From assembly GCF_902825155.1 (NCBI RefSeq), contig NZ_CADEAG010000001.1, positions 1 through 64,000 on the forward strand: a DNA stretch of 64,000 nucleotides, given 5' to 3'. Source of the stretch: Bartonella taylorii 8TBB (GTDB lineage: Bacteria; Pseudomonadota; Alphaproteobacteria; Rhizobiales; Rhizobiaceae). The notes below the pieces were generated by a model that was given only the letters and a program-made list of their open reading frames with translations, had not been told where the DNA came from and did no database searches. A program made the position numbers and the translations under genes. Below are positions 27,524-38,617 of the stretch, in pieces; position 1 is the first letter of the stretch; each line of letters begins with the position of its first letter.

Positions 27524-28848
27524 TAAAAAGCCATCCATGAAGTTTGAGAATGGTGAAACGAGCGATAAACGTTTTTACGGGGACGAACATTGGGCTGTTC
27601 ATAAGCCACACACATCAGCCCGAAACTATCGGCGCCATGGCTTGCCCAATCATGTTCAGCCCCTAATCCGATATTACGCTGTTCGTCACGCTTTTCGTGA
27701 TACCAAGCGAGCGCTTTTCGGCCAGCATGTGTTGTCTCTCGATTAAACCATATAGCAGGAAACAATCGCCTAACAGCTTCGATGCGCATTTTAACGGCCC
27801 CCACGCCTTGATTAGGAATCACCTTGGTTTGAAAACCAGCTTGTTGAAGAGCACTTTCAAAACTGACATTATAGACACGATCTTTGGTTGCGCCATCATG
27901 AGGCAAGACCATCAACGCCTTATCATACCCCCTCTGAAACACCCATCCAACATGTTCTGAGAGAGGCTGTCCTTGTGCTTCATAGTAATCGAGAACACGG
28001 ATTTCCCGTCCAACAAATTGCGCTACCCACAAAGCGGTAGCATCAGCCTTTGCCCCTGTTCCTCCAATATCCCAAAAGATCTTGATCTGTATCAGCGGAT
28101 CACGCGGAACAGTAGTAATACGCCCTTCGCGTGAAGCTTCAAGCAACGCTTTTTGATAATAAGCACCTTGAACAGATTGGAGATATTCCCCTTCCCAAAT
28201 ATGATTATACTGTTCAGGTCTTTGTTCTAAATCCGCCTTTCGATCACGATTTAGTTTTTGGGGAAAGAGAGGATTATCGCGCCAATTAATTTCCACACCT
28301 TTGATATTGGGATCATTCACATTGCGGAAACGTTTTTCCACGGGAGCATTTTCATGACAAGGGTTCCATGTCACCCACAATTCGGCATTCCAATCTTTTC
28401 CTTCTTCGCGCAAAGTTGGAATAAGTGTTTGCCAAGCGGTCTCCGTCACGGGTTCTGCCTCATCTACCCAACAGAGGAAAACACGACCCATTGACTTAAT
28501 ACTTGCGATATTACGATCAAGCCCTGCAAAAACATAGACGATACGTCCATCTTTTGACTTGATATATTTGTCACCAATTTCATAATAATCTCGAAGGAAA
28601 GGATAAGCTTCAATCGCCCGTTTAATTTCCTCCAACGAACTTTCATTGAGTGAATTTTGAAATTGTCGTGCACAGAGAATAATACCCCGTTCACCAGCCT
28701 TTCCATGCCGATATCCGATCACAGCAGACATGAGGGCAAAAGAACGTGTTTTCCCAGATCCCCGTCCTCCCCAAGCGGCACGCACATCAGCTTTTCCAGT
28801 AAAGACAGGAAGTAGCTTTGGAATGAGAGCAATTTGCGCTGTTGTCAT
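27523..28848 (-). CDS. Phage terminase large subunit
   Basis: 441 residues. The ATPase domain shows Walker A GGRGSGKT (27-34) and Walker B VFLCWVDEAE near 135. A C-terminal RNase H-like nuclease begins with FWDIGGTGAKADATALW. This is the DNA-packaging motor. The start codon is at the end of a triplicated 259-bp block that separates it from the small-terminase-like gene. The stop overlaps the portal start. Confidence 0.95.
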   Translation of the reverse strand: MTTAQIALIPKLLPVFTGKADVRAAWGGRGSGKTRSFALMSAVIGYRHGKAGERGIILCARQFQNSLNESSLEEIKRAIEAYPFLRDYYEIGDKYIKSKDGRIVYVFAGLDRNIASIKSMGRVFLCWVDEAEPVTETAWQTLIPTLREEGKDWNAELWVTWNPCHENAPVEKRFRNVNDPNIKGVEINWRDNPLFPQKLNRDRKADLEQRPEQYNHIWEGEYLQSVQGAYYQKALLEASREGRITTVPRDPLIQIKIFWDIGGTGAKADATALWVAQFVGREIRVLDYYEAQGQPLSEHVGWVFQRGYDKALMVLPHDGATKDRVYNVSFESALQQAGFQTKVIPNQGVGAVKMRIEAVRRLFPAIWFNRETTHAGRKALAWYHEKRDEQRNIGLGAEHDWASHGADSFGLMCVAYEQPNVRPRKNVYRSFHHSQTSWMAF

Positions 28849-28868
28849 GAATCCTCAAACACGGCGAT

Positions 28869-29462
28869 CTACAAAACCATACATTTCAAAGACCACCCTC
28901 CCAAAACTCTACAGTCTTGAAAATCTCCCCAAGCACCACAATTCTCAAGCATCAGAGTTTTTCGTTTCCTGCCCGCACAATTTCTTGACAGACACCGCAT
29001 CCTTTGCCTTCACCGGTACAATTTTGGGCACGTGAAACTGTTTTAACATCACCTCCCATTTCTCCCGTCACCTGCAGAGGGAACAGCTTTGTAAAAAGCA
29101 CAAAAATAACACTATAAACACAACAGTCTACAAAACCGTACATTTCAAAGACCACCCTCCCAAAACTCTACAGTCTTGAAAATCTCCCTAAACACCACAA
29201 TTTTCAAGTATCAGAGTTTTTCGTTTCCTGCCCGCACAATTTCTTGACAGACACCGCATCCTTTGCCTTCACCGGTACAATTTTGGGCACGTGAAACTGT
29301 TTTAACATCACCTCCCATTTCTCCCGTCACCTGCAGAGGGAACAGCTTTGTAAAAAGCACAAAAATAACACTATAAACACAACAGTTTACAAAACCGTAC
29401 ATTTCAAAGACCACCCTCCCAAAACTCTACAGTCTTGAAAATCTCCCTAAACACCACAATTT
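28869..29462 (-). repeat. 259-bp tandem triplication of the small-terminase gene tail
   Basis: Landmark CTACAAAACC recurs at 28869 and 29128 and a slightly altered form at 29387, exactly 259 bases apart. Units 1 and 2 each contain about 100 bases of the 3' coding end of the small-terminase-like gene plus the following spacer. The third merges into the intact gene end. The duplicated tails retain open frames (28952-29155 and 29211-29414) that share the sequence LQVTGEMGGDVKTVSR but lack the gene's N-terminus. Confidence 0.95.
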
Positions 29463-29807
29463 TCAAGTATCAGAGTTTTTCATTTCCTGCCCGCACAATT
29501 TCTTGACAGACACCGCATCCTTTGCCTTCACCGGTACAATTTCAACACGTGAAACTGTTTTAACATCACCTCCCATTTCTCCCGTCACCTGTAGAGGTAA
29601 CACTTTAGCCAGAAGCGAAAAAAAAGGCACAGGATTATTCAAGGCATGATATTGGAGATAAGAGACTAACCCATCCTCACCATAGTGATGTCCGGCTTGT
29701 TCAGCAGCTGTAAGAAGGGCTTCATTAAAGCGCGTTGTTGTTTTATTTAAAGCACCTTTTGGCCGCCCTCTTCGGCGTAAAGGAAGGCAACGTTCATCTG
29801 CCATCAT
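29463..29807 (-). CDS. Small terminase-like / DNA-binding phage protein
   Basis: 114 residues beginning with a basic RGRPKGALNKTTTRF motif (DUF5681-like AT-hook-type start), first gene of the packaging operon. Position before the large terminase suggests the DNA-recognition subunit. It is shorter than most small terminases, so a truncated or divergent form is possible. Its 3' end is the source of the downstream triplication. Confidence 0.68.
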   Translation of the reverse strand: MMADERCLPLRRRGRPKGALNKTTTRFNEALLTAAEQAGHHYGEDGLVSYLQYHALNNPVPFFSLLAKVLPLQVTGEMGGDVKTVSRVEIVPVKAKDAVSVKKLCGQEMKNSDT

Positions 29808-30427
29808 CCTGTTCCTTCAAATAAAGAGAAACGCATTGCACAACATAAAAAAGAGCGTAAAAATCAGTAACGAAATTCCACGCACAACCAAGAGCCTTTT
29901 GACCAAAGATCAAAACCACTCGGATGACTTAGGCCATCTCCTTTTCAGAGAAACACAACTCCTAGAAATTCCTCAATCAGATAGAAACTTATTGATGACA
30001 CAACAAAGCCCAATTGATGAACGCACAAAATTCCGGATAAATCGATAAAATTCAAGTATTATAAACTGACCACTGCCTCTCACTTGAAATCTACCCTAGG
30101 AGAGTGCAAAATACACCATTTTGGCAAGCAGAAGATCTAAAATCTTACAGATTCCAGCAGGTACTCTCAAACAGAACCGATAGGAAAAAAACAGAACCGA
30201 TAGACAAAACCCGAAAAAGCATCACTTTTCACAGAAGATTTCTTTCCACGTAATGAACGCCTACCCCATCATTTCATACGCTTTGCAAAAACGCGCAATT
30301 CCGATTGTATCATTATGATACCTATTGAGATTTACCTTGTCAAGTTTTTTTATGTTCTCATGAGCATTTTTTGTCAAGCTTATGGCCATACTCCACCATA
30401 GGCATATTCCTCTTCATGAGAATTTTC
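29808..30427. other. Spacer between phage module and clpB
   Basis: About 620 bases without a supportable gene. A 15-base direct repeat (AAACAGAACCGATAG) occurs twice near 30.17-30.22 kb. This would be one border of the phage module, but no integrase or tRNA is present on this side. Confidence 0.45.
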
Positions 30428-33007
30428 TTAATTTTCAGATAAAAAAATCAAATGATCACCTTCTTTTGCAATTGTCACGGTTGATTCATCATGAATTTTT
30501 CCAAACAAGATATTTTCTGCCATGGGATCTTGAATTTCTTTTTGAATAATCCGTTTGAGAGGACGCGCCCCATAGAGGGGATCATAGCCTTTATGGGCAA
30601 GGAATTGTCGGACTTCTGGTTCGATATGCAAGATTATTTTGCGTTCATTGAGCAAATTTTGCAAATGTTGGATCTGAATATCAACAATAGCTTCCATATC
30701 CTTGCGTTGCAATCTTTGAAAAAGGATAATCTCATCAATACGATTAAGAAATTCAGGACGAAAAGCAGCTTTCACGACATTCATAACATCATTTTTTGCC
30801 TGATCAGTTGTTTGCCCTTCAGGTAACGCAGTTAAAAAATCAGCGCCAAGATTTGAAGTCATAATCAACAAAGTGTTGCGAAAATCGACGGTTCGTCCTT
30901 GACTATCGGTTAAGCGCCCCTCATCCAACACTTGTAGCAAGAGATTAAAAATATCGGGATGGGCTTTTTCAATTTCATCAAACAAAATGACCTGATAAGG
31001 TCTTCTACGCACGGCTTCGGTAAGCACGCCGCCTTCTTCATAACCAACATATCCGGGCGGAGCTCCAATCAAGCGCGCACCGGCATGTTTTTCCATATAT
31101 TCAGACATATCAATGCGCAACATTGCATTGGAATCTTGAAAGAGAAAAGCAGCAAGCGCTTTGGTTAATTCGGTTTTTCCCACACCGGTAGGACCGAGAA
31201 ACATGAAGGAGCCGAGTGGGCGATTGGGGTCTTGTAGCCCCGCACGCGCACGGCGTACAGCGCGGGAAACAGCTTGAACGGCTTCGCCCTGTCCCACCAC
31301 ACGTGTGCTAATTTCATCTTCCATACGCAAGAGTGCTTCTCGCTCTGCCTCAAGCATACGATCAACAGGAATACCAGTCCAGCGTGAAACAATACGCGCA
31401 ACATGTTCAGCAGTAACAGTTTCTTCAACGAGATGATTTTGTTGATCATCATTTTCAGCAATGCTCAATTGTTTTTCGAGCTCAGGAATGACACTATAAG
31501 CGAGCTCTCCAGCCCGTTGAAACTGTCCATCACGTTGTGCAATAGCTAAAGCATTACGTGCTTCTTCAAGTTGTTTTTTCAAATCGGCGGCATGCCCTAA
31601 TTTTTGTTTTTCAGCCTGCCAAGCGGTTGTCATTTCCGCAGACTGTTGTTCCAATGTATTCAGTTCATCCTGCACAGTTTTGAGACGTTCTTTTGCCGTT
31701 GGCTCCACATCTGTTTTCAAAGCTTCCCGTTCAATTTTCAACTGGAGGATACGCCGATCAAGTGCATCAAGTTCTTCAGGCTTTGAATCGACTTGCATAC
31801 GCAACCGCGCCGCCGCTTCATCTACCAAATCAATGGCTTTATCGGGCAAGAAACGATCAGTAATATAACGGTTAGACAAGCGCGCAGCCGCAATTAAAGC
31901 ACTATCAGCGAGACGCACTTTGTGATGTTGTTCATATTTTTCTTTAATACCGCGCAAGATAGAGATTGTATCGTCAAGCGTTGGTTCAGGCACGAAGACG
32001 GGCTGGAAGCGACGCGCAAGAGCGGCATCTTTTTCGACATATTTGCGATATTCATCCAAAGTCGTAGCCCCCACACAATGGAGTTCTCCGCGTGCAAGTG
32101 CTGGTTTTAACAAGTTAGAAGCATCCATAGGGCCATCGGATTTTCCAGCACCAACGAGATTATGCAATTCATCAATAAACAGAATGATTTGACCGTTTTC
32201 CGCTTGCACCTCAGCAAGTACAGCTTTGAGACGTTCTTCAAATTCCCCACGATATTTTGCGCCAGCGATAAGCGCTCCCATATCCAGAGCATAGAGTTGC
32301 TTATCGCGCAAAGTTTCAGGTACATCCCCATTAACAATACGCAGCGCCAACCCTTCAACAATAGCGGTTTTTCCAACTCCAGGTTCACCGATGAGAACAG
32401 GATTATTTTTGGTCCGCCGTGAGAGAACCTGAATAGTCCGGCGAATTTCTTCTTCACGCCCAATAACAGGATCCAGTTTTCCTTCCCGTGCATCTTTTGT
32501 CAAATCGCGCGCATATTTTTGTAAAGCATCATATTGGCTCTCGGCATGGGGGCTTGTTGCTGTTTTTCCTTTACGCAGAGCATCAACAGCTTGATTAAGC
32601 GCTCGCGGGGTCAAACCACCCTTTGTTAAAATATCAGCTGTTTTTGCGGATTTTTCCATGATAAGCGCTTGTAATATACGCTCGACAGTAACAAACTGAT
32701 CACCGGCTTTTTTAGCAAGATCCTCGGCCATTGCGAAGACTTTAGCCAACGGCTGTGACATATAAAGTTGCCCATTTCCCCCTTGCACTTTTGGCAAAGC
32801 CTCAAGCGCTTGCTTGAGATCCTCTTGAATAAGAGACAGATCACCACCCGCTTTTTGGATCAGTGACGCTGCCAATCCTTGAGAATCCTCTAACAACACT
32901 TTGAGAAAATGCTCTGGCATAAACTGCTGATGATCAGAAGAAAGGGCATTATTTTGTGCTGATTGTAAAAAACCTTGCAACCGTTCGCTATATTTTTCCA
33001 AGTTCAT
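30428..33007 (-). CDS. clpB: ClpB protein disaggregase
   Basis: 859 residues from the ATG at 33007, which has AAAGGGA eight bases upstream; a longer frame to 33079 lacks a ribosome site. The domain order is complete: Clp N domain, AAA-1 with Walker A GEPGVGKT, the coiled-coil middle domain (about 400-525, [14 protein letters not shown]), and AAA-2 with GPTGVGKT and the C-terminal small domain. It works with DnaK to rescue aggregated proteins during heat stress. An RpoH-type promoter was not clear upstream. Confidence 0.97.
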   Translation of the reverse strand: MNLEKYSERLQGFLQSAQNNALSSDHQQFMPEHFLKVLLEDSQGLAASLIQKAGGDLSLIQEDLKQALEALPKVQGGNGQLYMSQPLAKVFAMAEDLAKKAGDQFVTVERILQALIMEKSAKTADILTKGGLTPRALNQAVDALRKGKTATSPHAESQYDALQKYARDLTKDAREGKLDPVIGREEEIRRTIQVLSRRTKNNPVLIGEPGVGKTAIVEGLALRIVNGDVPETLRDKQLYALDMGALIAGAKYRGEFEERLKAVLAEVQAENGQIILFIDELHNLVGAGKSDGPMDASNLLKPALARGELHCVGATTLDEYRKYVEKDAALARRFQPVFVPEPTLDDTISILRGIKEKYEQHHKVRLADSALIAAARLSNRYITDRFLPDKAIDLVDEAAARLRMQVDSKPEELDALDRRILQLKIEREALKTDVEPTAKERLKTVQDELNTLEQQSAEMTTAWQAEKQKLGHAADLKKQLEEARNALAIAQRDGQFQRAGELAYSVIPELEKQLSIAENDDQQNHLVEETVTAEHVARIVSRWTGIPVDRMLEAEREALLRMEDEISTRVVGQGEAVQAVSRAVRRARAGLQDPNRPLGSFMFLGPTGVGKTELTKALAAFLFQDSNAMLRIDMSEYMEKHAGARLIGAPPGYVGYEEGGVLTEAVRRRPYQVILFDEIEKAHPDIFNLLLQVLDEGRLTDSQGRTVDFRNTLLIMTSNLGADFLTALPEGQTTDQAKNDVMNVVKAAFRPEFLNRIDEIILFQRLQRKDMEAIVDIQIQHLQNLLNERKIILHIEPEVRQFLAHKGYDPLYGARPLKRIIQKEIQDPMAENILFGKIHDESTVTIAKEGDHLIFLSEN

Positions 33008-33466
33008 TTTTTTCCCTTTCTTGCACCACCACCGCACTTTAACTCTCCAAGACACCCCCAAAAAAGAACCGCTCATCACAAAACACTATGAACGAGGCTG
33101 CATGAAGAATAGCCGTAGTGCTAAAAGGAATATGGGTCCTCACAAGCTCCATAGCAAGAGGGAGAGAACGACGTAATGTCATTTTTCAACAAAGCTGCGG
33201 TTTTGTTATAAACGCCCCCCATCAAACACCATCACCAAAGCCTTATCCATCAAACGCCACCATTATCTCCTTCATCAAGACTCTATCATTAAGAAGTTTA
33301 ACAACAGAAGAATACATGAAAACATATCTTTCTTTATAAAAAGTATTAATTTACAAAATGTAGTTTATCTAAAAATATTACTTATATTTTTACTTAACAA
33401 AATATTGAATATATACTTCAATACATATAAAATTACACTGTCTTTATTGAAAGAAAGGAGTTAAAT
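33008..33466. other. Divergent promoter region of clpB and the DUF3472-like gene
   Basis: 460 bases, GC-poor near the right end. CACCATCA-like short repeats occur at 33.22-33.28 kb (ATCAAACACCATCACC, ATCAAACGCCACC). No gene supported. Confidence 0.4.
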
Positions 33467-34486
33467 ATGTACTACAACATAAAAAAGATACTCTTAATTT
33501 TTTTATTCCTTCTCATAAGCAAACCAAGCTACGCTGTTTTTGCCGGTAAAGTTATTACAATGCAACACGAATGGCCTGACAACATGTCATTCGATACATT
33601 TTCTTTCTTTCAGCAAATAACCCATGATGGTGGACCTAACTCCATCTATTTCTGGGGGAACCAATTTCAGTTCCGAAATGGAAAAAGCGGACATATTGGT
33701 TTATTCAACAGAGGGACCCGCACCATACACTTCTCTATCTGGAATGCGACGGGATGGAAAAGTGATAAATGTAAACATTTTACTCATGAAGGCTCAGGAG
33801 TGCGCTGTGAAATTGAATTTCCGTGGAAGATTGGACGTCGGTACAGATTAGATGTTTCCAAGAAGGGAAATCTGGTTACAGGAACAATAATTGACCTTAT
33901 AGCTGGTAAAGCAACAAAAGTCGGTGTCATCGAAGTTCCAAACACATTTGGTAAACTGCATAAATCTTCGAGTTTTGTTGAAGACCATTCACGCTGGAAG
34001 AGGCATCTTTCCTCCTGTTATGTGTTAAGTCCGCAAAGTTCCACCTTTTTCAGCCCTATAGCTGATTACAAATACCAAGCGCTCATAAAGGCCTCTGCTG
34101 AAGGGCACTGTAAAGATCCTTACGTCGTCCAAATATTATGTAAGTTCAGTACGTGCATGAATAGTATAAGCGACCTTGGGGGATTAGCCTCTCCCGGTAT
34201 TCCAGAGATTCCCATTGTCGACAGGCAAGACCTGTCGGCACAAACTGTTGCGGATAAATTAAAAAAAGAGGAGCTTATCGTCATCCATTTACAAGATGGT
34301 GCTTGGACACCCAATATCTTTTTCCCATCTCCTAGCGCATTTCAGTGGAAATCAATTTTTGTGGACAATCGAGCAGCCTTGAGTTCCTCAATTCACGACA
34401 ATCACGGTACAAAAAAAATAACCTCAGGACAGCAAATTATGTATATGTCTGATGGGAAAAGCTGGAAAATTATGCAAACAAACTAA
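33467..34486 (+). CDS. Secreted protein with DUF3472-like domain
   Basis: 339 residues. A signal peptide of about 23 residues ends near PSYA. The segment GHIGLFNRGTRTIHFSIW ... EGSGVRCEIEFPWKIGRRYRLDV (about 70-130) matches the DUF3472 pattern of a small beta-sandwich with FSIW and an EG-G motif. Three C-terminal cysteine pairs suggest disulfides. The ribosome site AAAGGAG lies at an ideal distance from the ATG. It is followed by a clear terminator. Role unknown; the secreted DUF3472-like architecture suggests surface or host interaction, which is inference. Confidence 0.78.
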   Translation: MYYNIKKILLIFLFLLISKPSYAVFAGKVITMQHEWPDNMSFDTFSFFQQITHDGGPNSIYFWGNQFQFRNGKSGHIGLFNRGTRTIHFSIWNATGWKSDKCKHFTHEGSGVRCEIEFPWKIGRRYRLDVSKKGNLVTGTIIDLIAGKATKVGVIEVPNTFGKLHKSSSFVEDHSRWKRHLSSCYVLSPQSSTFFSPIADYKYQALIKASAEGHCKDPYVVQILCKFSTCMNSISDLGGLASPGIPEIPIVDRQDLSAQTVADKLKKEELIVIHLQDGAWTPNIFFPSPSAFQWKSIFVDNRAALSSSIHDNHGTKKITSGQQIMYMSDGKSWKIMQTN

Positions 34487-34507
34487 CTTTCTTCCTTACA
34501 GATACAA

Positions 34508-34552
34508 ATCCCTCACCTTGATTAAAAAAACCAGCGTGAGGGATAGTTTTTT
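34508..34552 (+). terminator. Rho-independent terminator of the DUF3472-like gene
   Basis: ATCCCTCAC (34508-34516) pairs with GTGAGGGAT (34536-34544), followed by AGTTTTTT. It lies about 20 bases after the stop codon. Confidence 0.9.
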
Positions 34553-34929
34553 ACCTCCTCACCACTGTTTTTCTCACTTTCCTGATTATTTTTAACCCTA
34601 ATTGTTTTATTCTAGATAAAAGAATGCTTTCATTTTAAAAAATTCTTTGCTCCTTCAGACGCCTCACTTCTCCTAGCAGCTAAACCTCTATCCGCTCTTC
34701 ACGTCAAAGAGTTAATTCTCTCTAAGACTCACATAACCTGCCAACAGCTCTCAAAAGCTAAAGTTTCTCAACGTGCAAAAAATCTTTTCATGAGAGCTCA
34801 AACACCTGATCTTTTTCCAGCTCCAACGCCCCTCATTTTTTAAAAAATGCCTGACTTCTCCCACCAGCTGCAAATCTCTACCTGCACCATAAACCTTATT
34901 TTCAACATTTTGAAAGGCCTTGCTACTTT
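34553..34929. other. Spacer between terminator and yacG
   Basis: About 375 bases without a supportable gene on either strand. Confidence 0.4.
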
Positions 34930-35130
34930 CTATTCTTCTTCATCACTTGTTTGCGGCGGCGGCGGCAAAATATAAGCACCCGAAAGCCACCGATTGAGAT
35001 CAACTGCGCGGCATCGTGTTGAACAGAAAGGATAGGCATTTTGTTGTGCCCTCTGACCACAAATTGGACAAGGACGCGGAGGACGCGTTAGAGATGTCTT
35101 TTTTTGCGTTAAATCTGACTCTTTTGGCAT
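34930..35130 (-). CDS. yacG: DNA gyrase inhibitor YacG
   Basis: 66 residues with the YacG zinc-binding pattern CPICG ... CSTRCRAVDLNRWLSGAY. It binds GyrB and inhibits gyrase. It is the last gene of an infA-maf-yacG block, the usual rhizobial order. A GCG/GGC codon run near the 3' end encodes PPPP. Confidence 0.93.
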   Translation of the reverse strand: MPKESDLTQKKTSLTRPPRPCPICGQRAQQNAYPFCSTRCRAVDLNRWLSGAYILPPPPQTSDEEE

Positions 35131-35254
35131 TTTGTATCTGTGTGATTTTTTGGCAGTTTTTTTTCATTTTTTGCTGTTTGCTTTTTTCATTTTACTGTTC
35201 TGCTTTTGTTGTTTTTACACGACTCCCTTGTTTTAGCCAGTGGCATAAGTTTTT

Positions 35255-35953
35255 CTAACGGATCTCTCCGGTCCAATGAGGGAGCATTGGATAGTGATAA
35301 GCTGTAAGAAGATCCATTGTTTCAGCCAACGACAAGCCAACCACATTGGAATAAGAGCCAGCAATATAGACGACAAAAGCACCAGCTATTCCTTGAATAG
35401 CGTAACCACCAGCTTTTCCTTCCCATTCTCCAGAAGCAAGGTAGGCATCCATCAAAGGCGCAGTTAACCGTCTAAAACGAACACGACTTTCGACCAATTT
35501 CACGGTTATTTTTCCACGTTCATTGAGTGCACAAATAGCACCATAGACCTTGTGAGAGCGTCCAGAAAGGAAGCGCAAACATTCATATGCCTCATCTTCA
35601 CCCTTTGGTGAGGGAAGAATGGTGTGCCCCACAGCAACCACCGTATCAGCAGCCAAGATGACAGTTTTCTGAGCTGATGCTTCTCCTAGATCATTTTGAC
35701 TGCGCCATAGCATAATTTCTTGTGCCTTAAGCGCTTTTTCTTTAGCCAACCGTTTTGCAAGAGAGGCAGGATGTTCTCTTAATTTTGGTGTTTCATCGAT
35801 ATCGGTTGCATACACTTCATGAGGATCAAGCCCAATCTGCGCTAAGAGTGCCAAGCGACGCGGAGAAGCAGAAGCAAGCACCAATTTGATTTCTTGGACA
35901 GGATTTTCCGATACACGCTCTTTTCCTAAGAAGGTTTTCTTTAAGTTTCTCAT
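35255..35953 (-). CDS. maf: Maf-family nucleotide pyrophosphatase
   Basis: 232 residues; hydrolyses non-canonical nucleoside triphosphates and is linked to septum inhibition in Bacillus. Motifs LVLASASPRRLALL, DIDETPKLREHP, LAADTVVAVG and YAIQGIAGAFV are intact. The N-terminus has about 20 extra residues before KLVLASASPRR, so the true start may be internal. Confidence 0.95.
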   Translation of the reverse strand: MRNLKKTFLGKERVSENPVQEIKLVLASASPRRLALLAQIGLDPHEVYATDIDETPKLREHPASLAKRLAKEKALKAQEIMLWRSQNDLGEASAQKTVILAADTVVAVGHTILPSPKGEDEAYECLRFLSGRSHKVYGAICALNERGKITVKLVESRVRFRRLTAPLMDAYLASGEWEGKAGGYAIQGIAGAFVVYIAGSYSNVVGLSLAETMDLLTAYHYPMLPHWTGEIR

Positions 35954-36229
35954 TTTAGCCCCCTCAGAATGCTTTTAAGCCCTTACCCAATTTTTGGTGC
36001 TAAAAATATCCTTTACAGATTGATTTCACACATTGTTGGCTTTGATCAAAAGGCTATTTTCCAAATCACGACACAATTGCACGTGCGAGCCCGTGCTTGG
36101 AAAAACCATATCCGCTCTAAAATCACTGTATTTTCTATTTCTTTTCATTTTTCATTTCTAAAAAGATATTTCAAGGTATTTTAGACACAACACGAACAGG
36201 TTTTACAGAAAACAACCATCACCCATAAC

Positions 36230-36448
36230 TTACTTATAGCGATATATAATGCGCCCTTTTGTCAGATCGTAAGGGGTCATTTCCACCATGATTTTATCAC
36301 CGGCTAACACACGAATACGATTTTTGCGCATTCTACCAGCGGTATGAGCAATAATTTCATGATCATTTTCTAATTTCACACGAAACATTGCATTAGGTAA
36401 AAGTTCGGTCACAATACCAGAAAATTCCAAAACTTCTTCTTTTGACAT
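36230..36448 (-). CDS. infA: Translation initiation factor IF-1
   Basis: 72 residues from the ATG at 36448, preceded by AAAGGA at proper spacing; a longer frame starting at 36475 lacks one. Sequence [20 protein letters not shown] and [16 protein letters not shown] are the S1/OB-fold IF-1 core. Confidence 0.97.
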   Translation of the reverse strand: MSKEEVLEFSGIVTELLPNAMFRVKLENDHEIIAHTAGRMRKNRIRVLAGDKIMVEMTPYDLTKGRIIYRYK

Positions 36449-37878
36449 AAAAAAACAATTTCCTTTGTAGTGCACATGCCTTTTAGGCCGTGCGTTATTT
36501 TTCAGCGTTCATATCCTATTTTGCTAGTTTTGTGAACAAAAATTCAACAAAAAGGCAAAGGTTTTTCTTTATTACATTGGTTCCTTGACGCTCTCAAAAA
36601 GCTTTAGCGCCTCAATTCAGTCTCCCTGTTTAGTCCCCCAATTTAGTTCATGATGCACATGACTTTTGAGCAGATTCAAAAAGAAACAAGAAACTGTCAA
36701 CACATTCCCACAAGCTCTTTATACCTCTTTTTTACTCCACAAGTCCAGCTCTCCTTCAGCCATTCACTCCACGTTTTGCTTCATTTGATTTTTCTCATTT
36801 GCAAAATTTTGTTCCACCCTCATACCCTCATCTTCACGCTCCTTTTATTCCCCTTAGCACTCTTTTCTCCCCACCCCAACCTCTCTTCCCTCTCGACCTC
36901 TCCTTCGCCTCCGTCCTCTCCTTCACCCCACATATACACGCTCACAAAAGCACGCCTCATATCCTACGTCTTTGCGTTACTCTTTTAAAGATTCACATTT
37001 TTACGCTTTTACATATTTACAGAAAATAGTAAAATAAACCTCTGACAAAAGTACCCTGAAAATATATTTTTTATGACAGTTTGATACATATGGAATGGAC
37101 GAAAATTCATCCACCTTACCATTTTTACTGCTCAGCACGGTCAGATAACCCCTCAGATAATCTCTGTCACCTGTACTCCAACATTTAAAAATGATCTTAT
37201 TGGGTGTTTTTATCAATATAGCTAGCAACTCTTAAAACAAGGAAGATTTCTTTTTGATTCACTCTATTTCTGCTGTAAGAACAGCGTTAAAATGTTTGTC
37301 TCTTTCTCAGCACAAAGACTAACGCAATCGATACATGAAAATGGAAAAAGAATGGGTTGTATTGCCAAGCATATAAGCAAAAAAAAACACTTAAAAAGAA
37401 AGACCCATTCATCACAAACAGACCCTAAAAGAAAACCATTTAACAAGAGCTTTCTAAACTTGAAATCCACAGCTCTAGAAGCATTGAACACACTCCTCAA
37501 GCATTAATGAATACCAAACTGCAGAGTCCGCGTAACACAGAATTTTAAAGGTACAAGAGTAAAAAAATCTCATCGTAGAGGTGTGAAGATCTTAATCAAA
37601 AAGTTTTCCAGACAAACTTATGATAAAGTTTTCGATGTGTAGAATTCTTGAGCATTTGGCAAGGGGCTTTTGCATAAAGAATACAGCAGCTCAATGTTGC
37701 GGATTGATAAAAGCGATACTCTACAAAGAAAATCAAAACTCTGGAAAAATCAAAAATCTAGATTAGATTTCCCTCAGAAGTTTTATAAAAAAGAGGCACC
37801 AATGGAGACATCACCGCCTCTTTATCTCTCACCATTAAGATACATATCCGGAGATTTTATTGAAAAAACACTTTAAGA
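36449..37878. other. 1.4-kb gene-free stretch
   Basis: Long region with only short, unconvincing frames. A pyrimidine-rich block lies at 36.78-36.96 kb. Nothing on either strand resembles a protein family, tRNA or strong terminator. It may be eroded former genes, as is common in this genome. Confidence 0.45.
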
Positions 37879-38454
37879 TCAGGAAGGAAACCAGTTTGAC
37901 AACAACTCATATCTCACGGGATCATCAGCACATTGCCCACCACCGCATTCAAGTATGGTAGAAATCAAATTTGCTGCAATCAAAAACACAAATAAGAAAC
38001 TTGCTGTCCTACTCAAGATGGGAAAAGGAGAAAATACTTTAAATTTGTGCGCCACTTCACCTAAAATCATGACAATGGAAACCGCAAGAGTACAAAGGAC
38101 GGAAATAATGAACGCCCAAGTATAAAAATGCAACCCAAAAAATGTTGAGCCATATCCAAGATCATCTGGTGTGATATGCAAAAACACCTGCCTTGCAGCG
38201 ATAGCACTGGTGACCATACAACCGAGAATAACCATACCATAATGGGTATTTCTCACTTTGTAGTGAATATTGAGTAAGAACCCACATCCTGCAAGCATCA
38301 AACCAACGCGTTGAAGAAGACAAAGGGGACAAGGTAACTCAAACTTCACCAGCTGATAATAAAAGGCTATCACCAAGACAGTGGATAACCCAATAAGCCC
38401 TAATGTATTCAGAAATATAACAAAATAAAGATTTTTTTGTTCAATATGTTCCAT
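37879..38454 (-). CDS. dsbB: Disulfide bond formation protein B
   Basis: 191 residues with four membrane helices. The first periplasmic CxxC-type pair is visible in LPCPLCLLQRVGL. A second pair lies near the C-terminus (ECGGGQC). It reoxidises the DsbA-type oxidase and passes electrons to quinone. It is preceded by the DUF5993-like small gene, 10 bases apart. Confidence 0.92.
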   Translation of the reverse strand: MEHIEQKNLYFVIFLNTLGLIGLSTVLVIAFYYQLVKFELPCPLCLLQRVGLMLAGCGFLLNIHYKVRNTHYGMVILGCMVTSAIAARQVFLHITPDDLGYGSTFFGLHFYTWAFIISVLCTLAVSIVMILGEVAHKFKVFSPFPILSRTASFLFVFLIAANLISTILECGGGQCADDPVRYELLSNWFPS

Positions 38455-38464
38455 TGCTATTCTC

Positions 38465-38617
38465 TCAAAAAGACAAGTTCAAAGACGAAGTTGCGTGGTG
38501 ATTAAAAGTGAAAAGAATGACAACCAACAAAATCGTCCATAAGGCATAACTGATATTTTTCTTGCCAGATATCGTCGTTAGTGCTGCACCTAAAGCAATT
38601 AAAAATGGAAGAAACAT
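38465..38617 (-). CDS. DUF5993-like 50-residue membrane protein
   Basis: ATG at 38617 with GGAAAGGAG about 10 bases upstream. The protein is 50 residues (MFLPFLIALGAALTTISGKK at the start) with two hydrophobic stretches. DUF5993 proteins typically sit immediately upstream of dsbB-like genes, and this one is 10 bases from dsbB. It is short enough to be missed by length cut-offs. Confidence 0.8.
   Translation of the reverse strand: MFLPFLIALGAALTTISGKKNISYALWTILLVVILFTFNHHATSSLNLSF

Noticed and set aside
28952..29414. Two 67-codon frames as extra phage genes
   Set aside because: They are truncated duplicates of the small-terminase tail with unrelated N-termini from the spacer.
36650..37029. 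Open frames in the pyrimidine-rich block
   Set aside because: Low-complexity Ser/Pro/Leu translation caused by base composition; no start context.
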